Source of the DNA: Microbacterium sp. GCS4
GTDB lineage: Bacteria > Actinomycetota > Actinomycetes > Actinomycetales > Microbacteriaceae
NCBI RefSeq assembly: GCF_001262495.1
Contig: NZ_LGYE01000003.1
Span: 421,530 to 485,529 of the forward strand
Direction: 5' to 3'
DNA: 64,000 bases
The notes under the pieces were generated by a model. That model ran no database searches. It was not told the origin of the DNA and saw nothing but the letters and a program-made list of their open reading frames with translations. A program made the position numbers and the translations under genes. Positions within the stretch are counted from its first letter, which is position 1; every line of letters starts with the position of its first letter. Of this stretch, positions 45,604-53,240 are shown one piece after another.

Positions 45604-46059
45604 ATGCAGATCACGGCTCGCGTCGACTATGCGGTTCGGGCGCTCGCGGAACTCGCTTCCACAGATGGCCGTGCAGCTTCCCGCGCGGAGCTCGCCGAGA
45701 ACCAGGACATCCCCGCGAAATTCCTCGAAACGATCCTCGCCGACCTCAAGCGCGCGGGCGTGGTGCGTTCTCAGCGTGGGGCGCACGGCGGCTACACCCT
45801 CGCCGCCCGCCCGGAGGACGTGTCGATCGCCGATGTGATCCGCGCGGTCGAGGGGCCCTTGACGAGCGTTCGCGGTTCGGCGCCCGAGGACATGGAGTAC
45901 GCGGGATCCGCCGCCCAGCTGCGCGACGTGTGGGTGGCCGTGCGCGCCGGGATCCGTCAGGTGCTGGAGAGCACGACCCTTCAGCACCTCATCGACGGGC
46001 GCCTCCCCGACGGCGTCCAACGCCTCCTGGAGGACAGCGAGGCCTGGCGGAGGCGCTGA
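45604..46059 (+). CDS. Rrf2-family transcription regulator
   Basis: A 151-residue Rrf2 regulator with an N-terminal winged helix (ITARVDYAVRALAELAS, IPAKFLETILADLKRAGVVRSQRGAHGGY) and the wing-following segment VSIADVIRAVEGP. The three cysteines that bind an iron-sulfur cluster in IscR/NsrR are absent, so it is more like CymR-type sulfur regulators. It likely controls the transporter operon and perhaps the opposing sulfation genes. ATG 45604; the other ATG nearby is out of frame. Confidence 0.88.
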   Translation: MQITARVDYAVRALAELASTDGRAASRAELAENQDIPAKFLETILADLKRAGVVRSQRGAHGGYTLAARPEDVSIADVIRAVEGPLTSVRGSAPEDMEYAGSAAQLRDVWVAVRAGIRQVLESTTLQHLIDGRLPDGVQRLLEDSEAWRRR

Positions 46060-46062
46060 TCG

Positions 46063-46977
46063 TCAGCGGGCCACAGGGATCGCGCGCAGGACGTCGCGTG
46101 TGCGGGTGATCTCGGCCGCGGCATCCGGCTGTGTGGCGATGCGACCGCTCAGGAGATCGTCGACCCATGCGTGTGCCTCGGCGGGAGCGCTGACCGGCAG
46201 GGGCGTCCCCAGCGACACGTGTGCAGTGAGTGCGCCGTAGAGCGCATCGACGCCGGGGGGTGCGTATGCCGCGTCCTCCCAGTCGATCACCTGCACGGCA
46301 CCGCTGATCCGCCGACGAAGATTCCAGGGCGACAGGTCGCCGTGTGCCACCGTCCAATGCGGCGGCACATCCGCGGGCCGGTCGAGTGCGTCCGACAGGA
46401 CGTCTGAGATCTCCGCGGCCACCGCCTCCCGGGTACGGCTGCGGCGGACGGCGCCGAGCGGATAGTTGGGCACCGACTCTGAAAGCATCCACCCGAGACC
46501 GTTCACGTCTTCGGCCGCGACGAGCTCGGCGACTCGGAACGTCTCGGGGCGGGCTCGGTTGAGGGCGCGGACCACCCGCGCCTCGTGGTTCACGCGCGCG
46601 ACGTCGTTGCTGACTCGGACGAACCCGACGCCGCGTCCCTCGCGCAGCAGGAGGGCCGACAGGCCCACCCGACCCGTCTGCGGGCGGTGGTAGACGGCGA
46701 CGGAGTCGACCCGTCCGACGTGACTCGTCCACTCCTCGAGCAGGCCGCTCCACACCTCCTCGGGCAGCGGCGGTGTCCACCGCGCGCGTTCGCCCGGAAC
46801 CACCCGAGGACCGACGACTCGTGCCCCGGCGTAGAGGATTCTCTGCGCGAGGACAGCTGCTGGTCGGCAGCTCGAGTGCAGCGACAGCCCCGCGGCGACT
46901 GCACGTCGTCCCTCTGCCGGAATCAGGATGTGGCCGGACCTGGGGAACCGGATGTGCGACGAACCGGGCTCGCTCAT
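46063..46977 (-). CDS. Phosphotransferase (APH/choline kinase-like)
   Basis: A 304-residue protein with the APH-type catalytic loop VAHGDLSPWNL and the metal-binding VIDWEDAAY. The fold transfers phosphate from ATP to small hydroxyl substrates; the substrate is unknown. It is the last gene of the minus-strand glycan/sulfation run, and its ATG overlaps the sulfotransferase stop (ATGA). A GTG two codons earlier is possible. It ends three bases from the convergent Rrf2 gene. Confidence 0.8.
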   Translation of the reverse strand: MSEPGSSHIRFPRSGHILIPAEGRRAVAAGLSLHSSCRPAAVLAQRILYAGARVVGPRVVPGERARWTPPLPEEVWSGLLEEWTSHVGRVDSVAVYHRPQTGRVGLSALLLREGRGVGFVRVSNDVARVNHEARVVRALNRARPETFRVAELVAAEDVNGLGWMLSESVPNYPLGAVRRSRTREAVAAEISDVLSDALDRPADVPPHWTVAHGDLSPWNLRRRISGAVQVIDWEDAAYAPPGVDALYGALTAHVSLGTPLPVSAPAEAHAWVDDLLSGRIATQPDAAAEITRTRDVLRAIPVAR

Positions 46978-47912
46978 CCCCACGGCAGTCGTCGTCCGAC
47001 CATCTGCTCGAGCTCGGCGATGTCGGGTGCGAGCTCGGCGCGCAGCCGATCAGCGACATCCGGCGGCAGACTGCCTCCGGATGCGGCGTTGCGTCGCTCG
47101 CCGGCGCGGATGCCGCCGGGATCGACACCGAGGAACTCTGCGACCTGGGCGACCACGGCCGTCTGATCGGCGTAGTACTCCTCGCTGGGCACCACCAGAA
47201 TGTTCTGCATGCCGTAGAGATCGGCCCAGCGTCGCAGCGCGCGCGCGTAGTGCGATTGTGCAAGGTAGGACTGCTGCTCGTGGGCGTAGCTGCGGTAACG
47301 CGGATCGGCGATGAGGCGTTCCTCCTCGCCGGCGAGGCGGTCGCTCTCCGCCGCGAGTGCGTCCTCGAAGTCCAGATGCTCGGCCTTGCTCCGTCGGCGC
47401 TCCTTCCAGTGCGAGTAGGTGCGCTGCACGGGATCGCGAAGTATGAGGATCACCTTCACGTCCGGCAGCGCCGCATACGCGCGCTCGGCCGCGAGCGGGT
47501 GGAAGAGGTAATAGGGCGACGCTTCTCCGACGATGACGGGTCTGCCGAGGCGCTTCTCCGCGCGCCGACGCGACCCCCGCGTCGGCATGTGCGACCTGTA
47601 CCACCGAAGACCGCGAGCGTATTCCGAGTCGAAGAAGTGGATGCCCTTCGTGGCCGCCGCCTTGGGAAGGTAGTCGGGGGAGGGGAACAGCGGGATGATC
47701 TGCGGCACCTTGAGGAGGTCGTAGTACAACGAGGTCGTGCCGCCCCGCTTGGCGCCGATGATGAGGAAGTCGGGATCCTGCCGCTGTCCGGCCGTGAGCC
47801 GACCCCACGTCCTGAAGACCTCGCTTCCGAGGCGGAAGGCAAGGCCTATGACGCCGCGACGACGCTGCTCGCGAAGCCGGTCGGCGTCGCGCTGTCCAGT
47901 CGAAGCGCTCAT
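46974..47912 (-). CDS. Sulfotransferase
   Basis: A 312-residue PAPS-dependent sulfotransferase. The 5'-phosphosulfate loop is FLIIGAKRGGTTSLYYDL (about residues 49-66), and the 3'-phosphate motif is LILRDPVQRTYSHW (about 155-168). It moves sulfate from PAPS to a hydroxyl of an acceptor; the acceptor is unknown but the operon includes glycosyltransferases. It starts two bases after the cysN stop and overlaps the phosphotransferase gene. No signal peptide, so cytoplasmic. Confidence 0.9.
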   Translation of the reverse strand: MSASTGQRDADRLREQRRRGVIGLAFRLGSEVFRTWGRLTAGQRQDPDFLIIGAKRGGTTSLYYDLLKVPQIIPLFPSPDYLPKAAATKGIHFFDSEYARGLRWYRSHMPTRGSRRRAEKRLGRPVIVGEASPYYLFHPLAAERAYAALPDVKVILILRDPVQRTYSHWKERRRSKAEHLDFEDALAAESDRLAGEEERLIADPRYRSYAHEQQSYLAQSHYARALRRWADLYGMQNILVVPSEEYYADQTAVVAQVAEFLGVDPGGIRAGERRNAASGGSLPPDVADRLRAELAPDIAELEQMVGRRLPWG

Positions 47913-47913
47913 C

Positions 47914-49161
47914 TCAGTTCTCCGTGATGAAGCCCGCGCCGACCGTGCGGTTGGTCGACTCGTCGATGATGATGAAGGATCCCGTGTGCCGGTTGCGTCG
48001 GTAGGGATCGGTCAGAAGCGGCTGTGTCGTCCGCAGACGCACGCGTCCGATGCCGTTGAGCGGAAGCTCGCCGGGAGCCACATCACGACGCAGGGTGTCG
48101 ATGTCGAGGGAGTAGTTGATCTCCTTCACCATCGCTCGTACCGTGCGCGTGGTGTGCTTCACCGCGTACTTGGCGCCCGGTCGGAGCGGCGTGGAGTCCA
48201 TCCAGCACACCATCGCGTCGATGTCCTGCGTGACGGTCGGCTGGTTGTTGGGACGGCAGATCATGTCGCCCCTCGAGATGTCGACCTCGTCGTCGAGCTG
48301 CACCGTGATCGACTGCGGCGGGTAGGCCTCGTCGAGCGGGCCATCGGCGGTGCGCACCTCCTTGACCCGCGAGGGGAGCCCCCCGGGCAGGGTCACGATC
48401 TCGTCGCCGGGTCGGATCACGCCACTGAGCAGCTGACCGGCGTATCCGCGGAAGTCGCCGCGGCCGTTCTGGGGCCGGATCACGTACTGCACGGGGAAGC
48501 GAACGTCGATGAGGTTGCGATCGCTCGCGATGTACGCGTGCTCGAGGTGGTGCAGCAGCGCGGAGCCCTCGTACCACGGCATGTTCGTCGAGCGTGTGAC
48601 GACATTGTCGCCGGTGAGCGCGGACAGTGGGATCGAGGTGACGTCGGCGAAGTCGAGTCGAGCGGCGAAGTCCTCGAACTCGCGCGTGATCCGTGTGTAC
48701 ACCTCCTGCGACCAGTCGACCAGGTCCATTTTGTTGATCGCCAGGACGACGTGCGGTACGCGCAGCAGCGAGACGATCGTCGCGTGGCGGCGGCTCTGCT
48801 CGAGGAGACCCTTGCGGGCATCGACGAGGATGATCGCGAGATCGGCGGTGGAGGCGCCCGTCACCATGTTGCGGGTGTACTGGATGTGCCCGGGGGTGTC
48901 GGCGATGATGAACTTGCGCAGTGGGGTCGAGAAGTAGCGGTACGCGACGTCGATCGTGATCCCCTGCTCGCGCTCCGCGCGCAGACCGTCGGTCAGCAGG
49001 GCGAGGTCGACGTAGTCGTCGCCTCGCTGGGTGCTCGTGCGTTCGATCGCGTCGAGCTGGTCGGTGAAGATCGACTTGGAGTCGTACAGAAGCCGCCCGA
49101 TGAGCGTGCTCTTGCCGTCATCCACGGACCCCGCAGTCGCGAATCGGAGCATGTCCATCAT
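47914..49161 (-). CDS. cysN: Sulfate adenylyltransferase subunit 1 (GTPase)
   Basis: A 415-residue GTPase subunit with GSVDDGKST (G1), DTPGH (G3) and NKMD (G4), followed by elongation-factor-like beta-barrels. It stimulates CysD to make adenosine phosphosulfate from ATP and sulfate. No APS kinase domain is fused at its C-terminus; a separate CysC is present. The ATG overlaps the cysD stop by one base. Confidence 0.95.
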   Translation of the reverse strand: MMDMLRFATAGSVDDGKSTLIGRLLYDSKSIFTDQLDAIERTSTQRGDDYVDLALLTDGLRAEREQGITIDVAYRYFSTPLRKFIIADTPGHIQYTRNMVTGASTADLAIILVDARKGLLEQSRRHATIVSLLRVPHVVLAINKMDLVDWSQEVYTRITREFEDFAARLDFADVTSIPLSALTGDNVVTRSTNMPWYEGSALLHHLEHAYIASDRNLIDVRFPVQYVIRPQNGRGDFRGYAGQLLSGVIRPGDEIVTLPGGLPSRVKEVRTADGPLDEAYPPQSITVQLDDEVDISRGDMICRPNNQPTVTQDIDAMVCWMDSTPLRPGAKYAVKHTTRTVRAMVKEINYSLDIDTLRRDVAPGELPLNGIGRVRLRTTQPLLTDPYRRNRHTGSFIIIDESTNRTVGAGFITEN

Positions 49162-50081
49162 CAGAAGTACCCTTCCTTCTTGCGATCCTCCATCGCAGCC
49201 TCGCTGACACGGTCGTCGCCTCGGGTGGCGCCGCGCTCGGTGACGCGTGTGGCGGCCACCTCCTCGATGATCTGCTCGACCGTGCTCGCCTCGGACAGTA
49301 CGGCAGCGGTCAGCGTCGCGTCGCCCACGGTGCGATAGCGCACGGAGCGGCGCACGACCTCTTCTCCATCGCGGGGTTGGATGAACTCGTTCACCGCGAA
49401 GTACATGCCGTTGCGTTCGACGACGTCGCGCTCGTGCGCGTAGTAGATCGAGGGGAGGTCGACGCTCTCTCGGGCGATGTAGTGCCAGACATCCAGCTCG
49501 GTCCAGTTCGAGATCGGGAAGCAGCGGATGCTCTCGCCCTGATGGATCCGGGCATTGTAGAGGGACCAGAGCTCGGGGCGCTGATCCTTGGGATCCCACT
49601 GTCCGAACTCGTCGCGGAAGGAGAAGATGCGTTCTTTCGCTCGAGCCTTCTCCTCGTCGCGGCGGGCACCGCCCATCAGAGCGCTCAAGCCATGGGTCTC
49701 GGCGGTGCGGAGGAGGACAGGCGTCTGGATGCGGTTGCGAGAGCCATCGGGTGCCTCGCGGACGAAGCCCTCGGCGATCGCATCGGGCACGGACCCGATC
49801 ACCAGGCGCAGATCGAGCTCGGCGACGCGGCGGTCTCGGAACTCGAGGACCTCGGTGAAGTTCTGGCCGGTGTCGACATGGACCACCGGGAACGGGATGG
49901 GACTTGGAGCGAACGCCTTCGCTGCGAGGTGGAGCATCACCGCGGAGTCCTTACCCCCGGAGAACAGCATTCCCGGATGCTCGTTCTCGGCGACGATCTC
50001 ACGGATGATGAAGATCGCCTCCGCCTCGAGCTGGTCGAGGTGCGAGACGTGGTAGCCGCTCGCGTTCGCGGTGTCGTTCAT
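49161..50081 (-). CDS. cysD: Sulfate adenylyltransferase subunit 2
   Basis: A 306-residue PP-loop ATP sulfurylase subunit (LFSGGKDSAVMLHLA near residue 40), with HVDTGQNFTEVLEFRDRR and GGARRDEEKARAKERIFSFRD. It forms APS and pyrophosphate with CysN. ATG overlaps the cysQ stop (ATGA). Together with cysN, cysC and cysQ it forms a complete PAPS formation and recycling set. Confidence 0.95.
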   Translation of the reverse strand: MNDTANASGYHVSHLDQLEAEAIFIIREIVAENEHPGMLFSGGKDSAVMLHLAAKAFAPSPIPFPVVHVDTGQNFTEVLEFRDRRVAELDLRLVIGSVPDAIAEGFVREAPDGSRNRIQTPVLLRTAETHGLSALMGGARRDEEKARAKERIFSFRDEFGQWDPKDQRPELWSLYNARIHQGESIRCFPISNWTELDVWHYIARESVDLPSIYYAHERDVVERNGMYFAVNEFIQPRDGEEVVRRSVRYRTVGDATLTAAVLSEASTVEQIIEEVAATRVTERGATRGDDRVSEAAMEDRKKEGYF

Positions 50082-50836
50082 GAGCTCGGCCTCTCGGTGA
50101 TCAGGTCGATTGTCTGGCGGATGCGGTCGGCGATCGTCGGATTGCAGACGATCAGGTCGGGGAGGTACGGGTCCTCGCGGTTGTAGACGAGCGGTGAGCC
50201 GTCGACGCGGGAGGTGAAGAGACCCGCGGCTCTCGCCACGGCGACCGGCGCGGCCGAGTCCCACTCGAACTGGCCCCCGGTGTGCACGTACGCGTCGACA
50301 TGGCCGCGGATCACGGCGCACGCCTTGTAGCCGGCGGAGCCCATCGGCACGGTCTCGGCGTCGAGCTCCGCCGCCAGGGCCTCGACCAGCGGAGTCGCTC
50401 GGCTGCGGGACACGGCGAGACGGATGCGCGCCGGCTGCTCCCAATCGCGCGGTGTCAGATCGGTGGTGAGCACGTCGTCCAGGGCGGGCAAGGCGACGGC
50501 GGCGGCGGTCAGATCGCCGTTCTCCCAGAGCGCGACGTGGACGGCCCAGTCCTCGCGCATCTCGGAGAACTCGCGGGTCCCGTCCAAGGGATCGATGATC
50601 CAGACCCGGTCGGCATCCAACCTGGTCCGGTCGTCGACGGCTTCCTCGGAGAGCACGCTGTCGTCCGGGCGGGACTCGTGCAGACGTGCGGCGAGCAGCT
50701 CCTGGCTCGCGCGGTCTCCGCGGTCCTTCAGCGCCGGAGTGCCGACGTCGGCGGGAAGCGCCGCGCGCTGCACATCGAGCAGCTGCTGCCCGGCCTCCTT
50801 CGCCAGCGCAGCCGCCAGGCTTGCGTCGTTCGTCAC
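50078..50836 (-). CDS. cysQ: 3'(2'),5'-bisphosphate nucleotidase
   Basis: A 252-residue inositol-monophosphatase-fold enzyme with SEEAVDD, WIIDPLDGTREF and WDSAAPVAVARAAG metal-site motifs. It removes phosphate from PAP, the by-product of sulfotransferase action, so its place next to a sulfotransferase is fitting. The GTG start overlaps the stop of a 34-codon upstream ORF, and GAGGTGGGGGA provides the ribosome site. Confidence 0.9.
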   Translation of the reverse strand: MTNDASLAAALAKEAGQQLLDVQRAALPADVGTPALKDRGDRASQELLAARLHESRPDDSVLSEEAVDDRTRLDADRVWIIDPLDGTREFSEMREDWAVHVALWENGDLTAAAVALPALDDVLTTDLTPRDWEQPARIRLAVSRSRATPLVEALAAELDAETVPMGSAGYKACAVIRGHVDAYVHTGGQFEWDSAAPVAVARAAGLFTSRVDGSPLVYNREDPYLPDLIVCNPTIADRIRQTIDLITERPSS

Positions 50837-50937
50837 GAGTCCCCCACCTCTCGAGCGCGCGAGAACGCTCGGCTCATGCGACCACACCCGCTCTGCGCGG
50901 CTCCCCAGAACCGCCCTTCGATGCACGCGAGTGTCAT
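50833..50937 (-). CDS. Small upstream ORF coupled to cysQ, possible cysteine-containing leader peptide
   Basis: A 34-codon ORF with a strong AAGGGGAG immediately before its ATG. It begins MTLACIEGRFWGAAQSGCGR and its stop overlaps the cysQ GTG (GTGA). Two cysteine codons occur. It might tie cysQ translation to upstream ribosomes or sense cysteinyl-tRNA. A peptide with so few cysteines is a weak attenuator, so the role is uncertain. Confidence 0.5.
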   Translation of the reverse strand: MTLACIEGRFWGAAQSGCGRMSRAFSRAREVGDS

Positions 50938-50993
50938 CTCCCCTTCTGAGTCAGGGTAGCGGATCGCGGGCCGATGAGCCACATCCCGGCGAC

Positions 50994-52172
50994 TCAGCGT
51001 GGCGATGGGCCTTCCGGGAGCACGCCACGTGACCGCAACGCACTCATGACGACGGCCACGCACTCCTCGACGGATGCGGACGACGTGTCGATCGCGGCAT
51101 CGGCATCGACGGGGTCCTCGTAGGGTGAGTCGATGCCGGTGAAGTCCGAGATCAAGCCCGCTCGGGCCTTCGCGTACAGACCCTTCCGGTCCCTGGCCTC
51201 GGCGACCTCGAGAGGCGTCGAGACGTGGATGAGGATGAACGGCGAGCGCGGCTCGACCTTGCGGCGCATCTCGGCACGTGACGCGGCGAACGGGGCGATC
51301 GGCGCGCACACGGCGATACCGCCGGCTTCGGCGACCCGTGCGCCCACCCAGGCCACGCGTTGCAGGTTGCGGTCGCGGTCCTCCGCGCTGAATCCCAGCT
51401 CTCCGGAGAGCTGCCGACGGACGTCGTCGCCGTCCAGGAGCACGGGCGTTCGGTCTGCGTGCGCGTGGAGGTGCTCGACGAGAGCACGGGCGACGGTCGA
51501 TTTGCCGGAGCCGGACAAGCCGGTGAAGACGACGACCGCGCCGGTCGCCGTGGACGCACGTCGGTGCCGTAGGTCGACGATCTCCGCCGCTCCGAGTGAC
51601 CGGCACACGCGGGCGAGCGCGTCGTCCGTTCGAAGCGCGGGTCCGTCGGGGACGAACCACAGGCGGCTGTCCGGGGTCATCGAGGCGACGGCGTCCAGGT
51701 CGTCGAGCGCCCGTGCGGTCGTGGCTCCGACTGAGGATCCGCAGAACACGACGTCCAGAGGGCGTCCGTCGGCGATGCGGAGAGCCGTGAGGACGTCGGG
51801 CGCACGCACCTCGCCGCCGAACAGGGCGACGACGCGTCCGTCGAGGCGGGACCCGGAGGTGAGACGCGGATGCGACGGCCCGTGCCCGAAGGGTCTCAGA
51901 GGCGTCACCCTGCCTGCCACCCAGGAATGCGCGGGGCGCTCGGCGGCTCGGGAGCCGGTGATGCGGACGGACGCGACCGGCGTGCCGTCGGGATCGAGGA
52001 GTTCGACCGTGGATCCCGGTTCCGCCGGGGGGCCCGGGATCGCGAGCGAGGTCACGTCCGAGGGAGCGGCCGCGGGCAACCCGTAGGACGGGAGGCCTGT
52101 CAGTCCGCTCAGAAGGAGCTCGAGAGCGTCGAGCTCCCCGCCGTGCAGGACGGCGCGACGGTCGTCGGTCAT
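50994..52172 (-). CDS. cysC: Adenylylsulfate kinase with extra N-terminal domain
   Basis: A 392-residue protein. The C-terminal 180 residues are a standard APS kinase (FTGLSGSGKSTVARAL around 219, LDGDDVR, KGLYAKARAG), which phosphorylates APS to PAPS. The first 200 residues resemble a degenerate ATP-sulfurylase-like or PUA-like region (SVRITGSRAAERPAHSWVAG, GGEVRAPDVLTAL) without visible catalytic motifs. Standalone CysC is about 200 residues, so this is nearly doubled. ATG overlaps the TauE stop (ATGA). Confidence 0.88.
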   Translation of the reverse strand: MTDDRRAVLHGGELDALELLLSGLTGLPSYGLPAAAPSDVTSLAIPGPPAEPGSTVELLDPDGTPVASVRITGSRAAERPAHSWVAGRVTPLRPFGHGPSHPRLTSGSRLDGRVVALFGGEVRAPDVLTALRIADGRPLDVVFCGSSVGATTARALDDLDAVASMTPDSRLWFVPDGPALRTDDALARVCRSLGAAEIVDLRHRRASTATGAVVVFTGLSGSGKSTVARALVEHLHAHADRTPVLLDGDDVRRQLSGELGFSAEDRDRNLQRVAWVGARVAEAGGIAVCAPIAPFAASRAEMRRKVEPRSPFILIHVSTPLEVAEARDRKGLYAKARAGLISDFTGIDSPYEDPVDADAAIDTSSASVEECVAVVMSALRSRGVLPEGPSPR

Positions 52173-53164
52173 GGCGTTCCTCCGCCCGGTGGATCCGAGG
52201 GGTCCGGGCGCCCTGCGTTCTCCTCGGCGCGTCGCTTCTCCTCCCGGTACCGACGCATCTCGACGCTCGCGAAAGCGGGGAAGCCGTTGCGGCGGCGGAG
52301 ATACGCCCACAGCAGGGGGCCGCAGACGAGCGCGACGACCAGGATGATCCCCGTCGGGAGGTCGGGGACGCCCAGCAGCTTCAGACCCGATGCGAGAAGC
52401 ACGAATGCCAGGACGCGACGCACGGCCCCACCCGGAAGTCGCGAGGACAGCTGCGCGCCGATGAACGCACCGGGGACGCTGCCGATGATGAGCGGCAGCG
52501 AGACTGCGAAGTCCAGTTCGCCGAACATCGCGTGGCCGATGGCGGCGGAGACCACGAGCGGCACCGCCTGAACGAGGTCGGTGCCGACCAGGCGGCTCGC
52601 GGTCAGACCCGGGTAGAGGAGCATCAGCCCGATGATGATGAGCGACCCGGATCCGACCGAGGTCATGCCGACGATGAGACCGCCGACGACACCGAGGAGG
52701 ATCGTGGGGATCGGGCGCGCGACGACGTCCGGACGCTCCTGGGAGAGCGGGGCTCCACGCCCGTCGCGCGTGCGCGCGCGTTCGGTGAGGCGCATGTACG
52801 CGCGGATCAGCAGCATCGCAGCGGAGAAGAGGATGGCTGCCCCGAGGGCGAGCTTCACCGCCGCCTGCACGTCGGCGCCGTCGCCCAGGGCGCGGAGCAC
52901 GAGGACGCCGCAGAACGCGGCGGGCACCGATCCGATGGTCAGGTACAGCACGAGCCTGAGATTCACGGTGCCGCGTCGCAGGTGCACGACGGAGCCGACC
53001 GGCTTCATGACGGCGCTCGCGACCAGGTCGCTCGAGACGGCCGTGAGCGGGGATACGCCGAAGAACAGGACGAGCATGGGCGTCATCAGCGCACCGCCGC
53101 CCATGCCGGTGAGCCCGACGATGATGCCGACGGCGAACGCTCCGATGATCAGGCCTACGTCCAT
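52169..53164 (-). CDS. TauE/SafE-family sulfite exporter-like permease
   Basis: A 331-residue membrane protein with about eight helices, starting MDVGLIIGAFAVGIIVGLTGMGGGALMTPML and carrying the second repeat GGLIVGMTSVGSGSLIIIGLMLL, both typical of TauE/SafE. Members export or import sulfite, sulfate-like or organosulfur anions. It may supply or clear sulfur anions for the sulfation pathway. ATG 53164 is preferred because GGAAGG is well spaced; ATG 53173 is an alternative. The C-terminal tail is charged and cytoplasmic. Confidence 0.88.
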   Translation of the reverse strand: MDVGLIIGAFAVGIIVGLTGMGGGALMTPMLVLFFGVSPLTAVSSDLVASAVMKPVGSVVHLRRGTVNLRLVLYLTIGSVPAAFCGVLVLRALGDGADVQAAVKLALGAAILFSAAMLLIRAYMRLTERARTRDGRGAPLSQERPDVVARPIPTILLGVVGGLIVGMTSVGSGSLIIIGLMLLYPGLTASRLVGTDLVQAVPLVVSAAIGHAMFGELDFAVSLPLIIGSVPGAFIGAQLSSRLPGGAVRRVLAFVLLASGLKLLGVPDLPTGIILVVALVCGPLLWAYLRRRNGFPAFASVEMRRYREEKRRAEENAGRPDPSDPPGGGTP

Positions 53165-53240
53165 GCCCGGCATCCTTCCACAGCCCCGTCCGTCGCCTGC
53201 ACGGGTCCTCTTCGCTTTTCACGGATGAGCATCGAGCACC

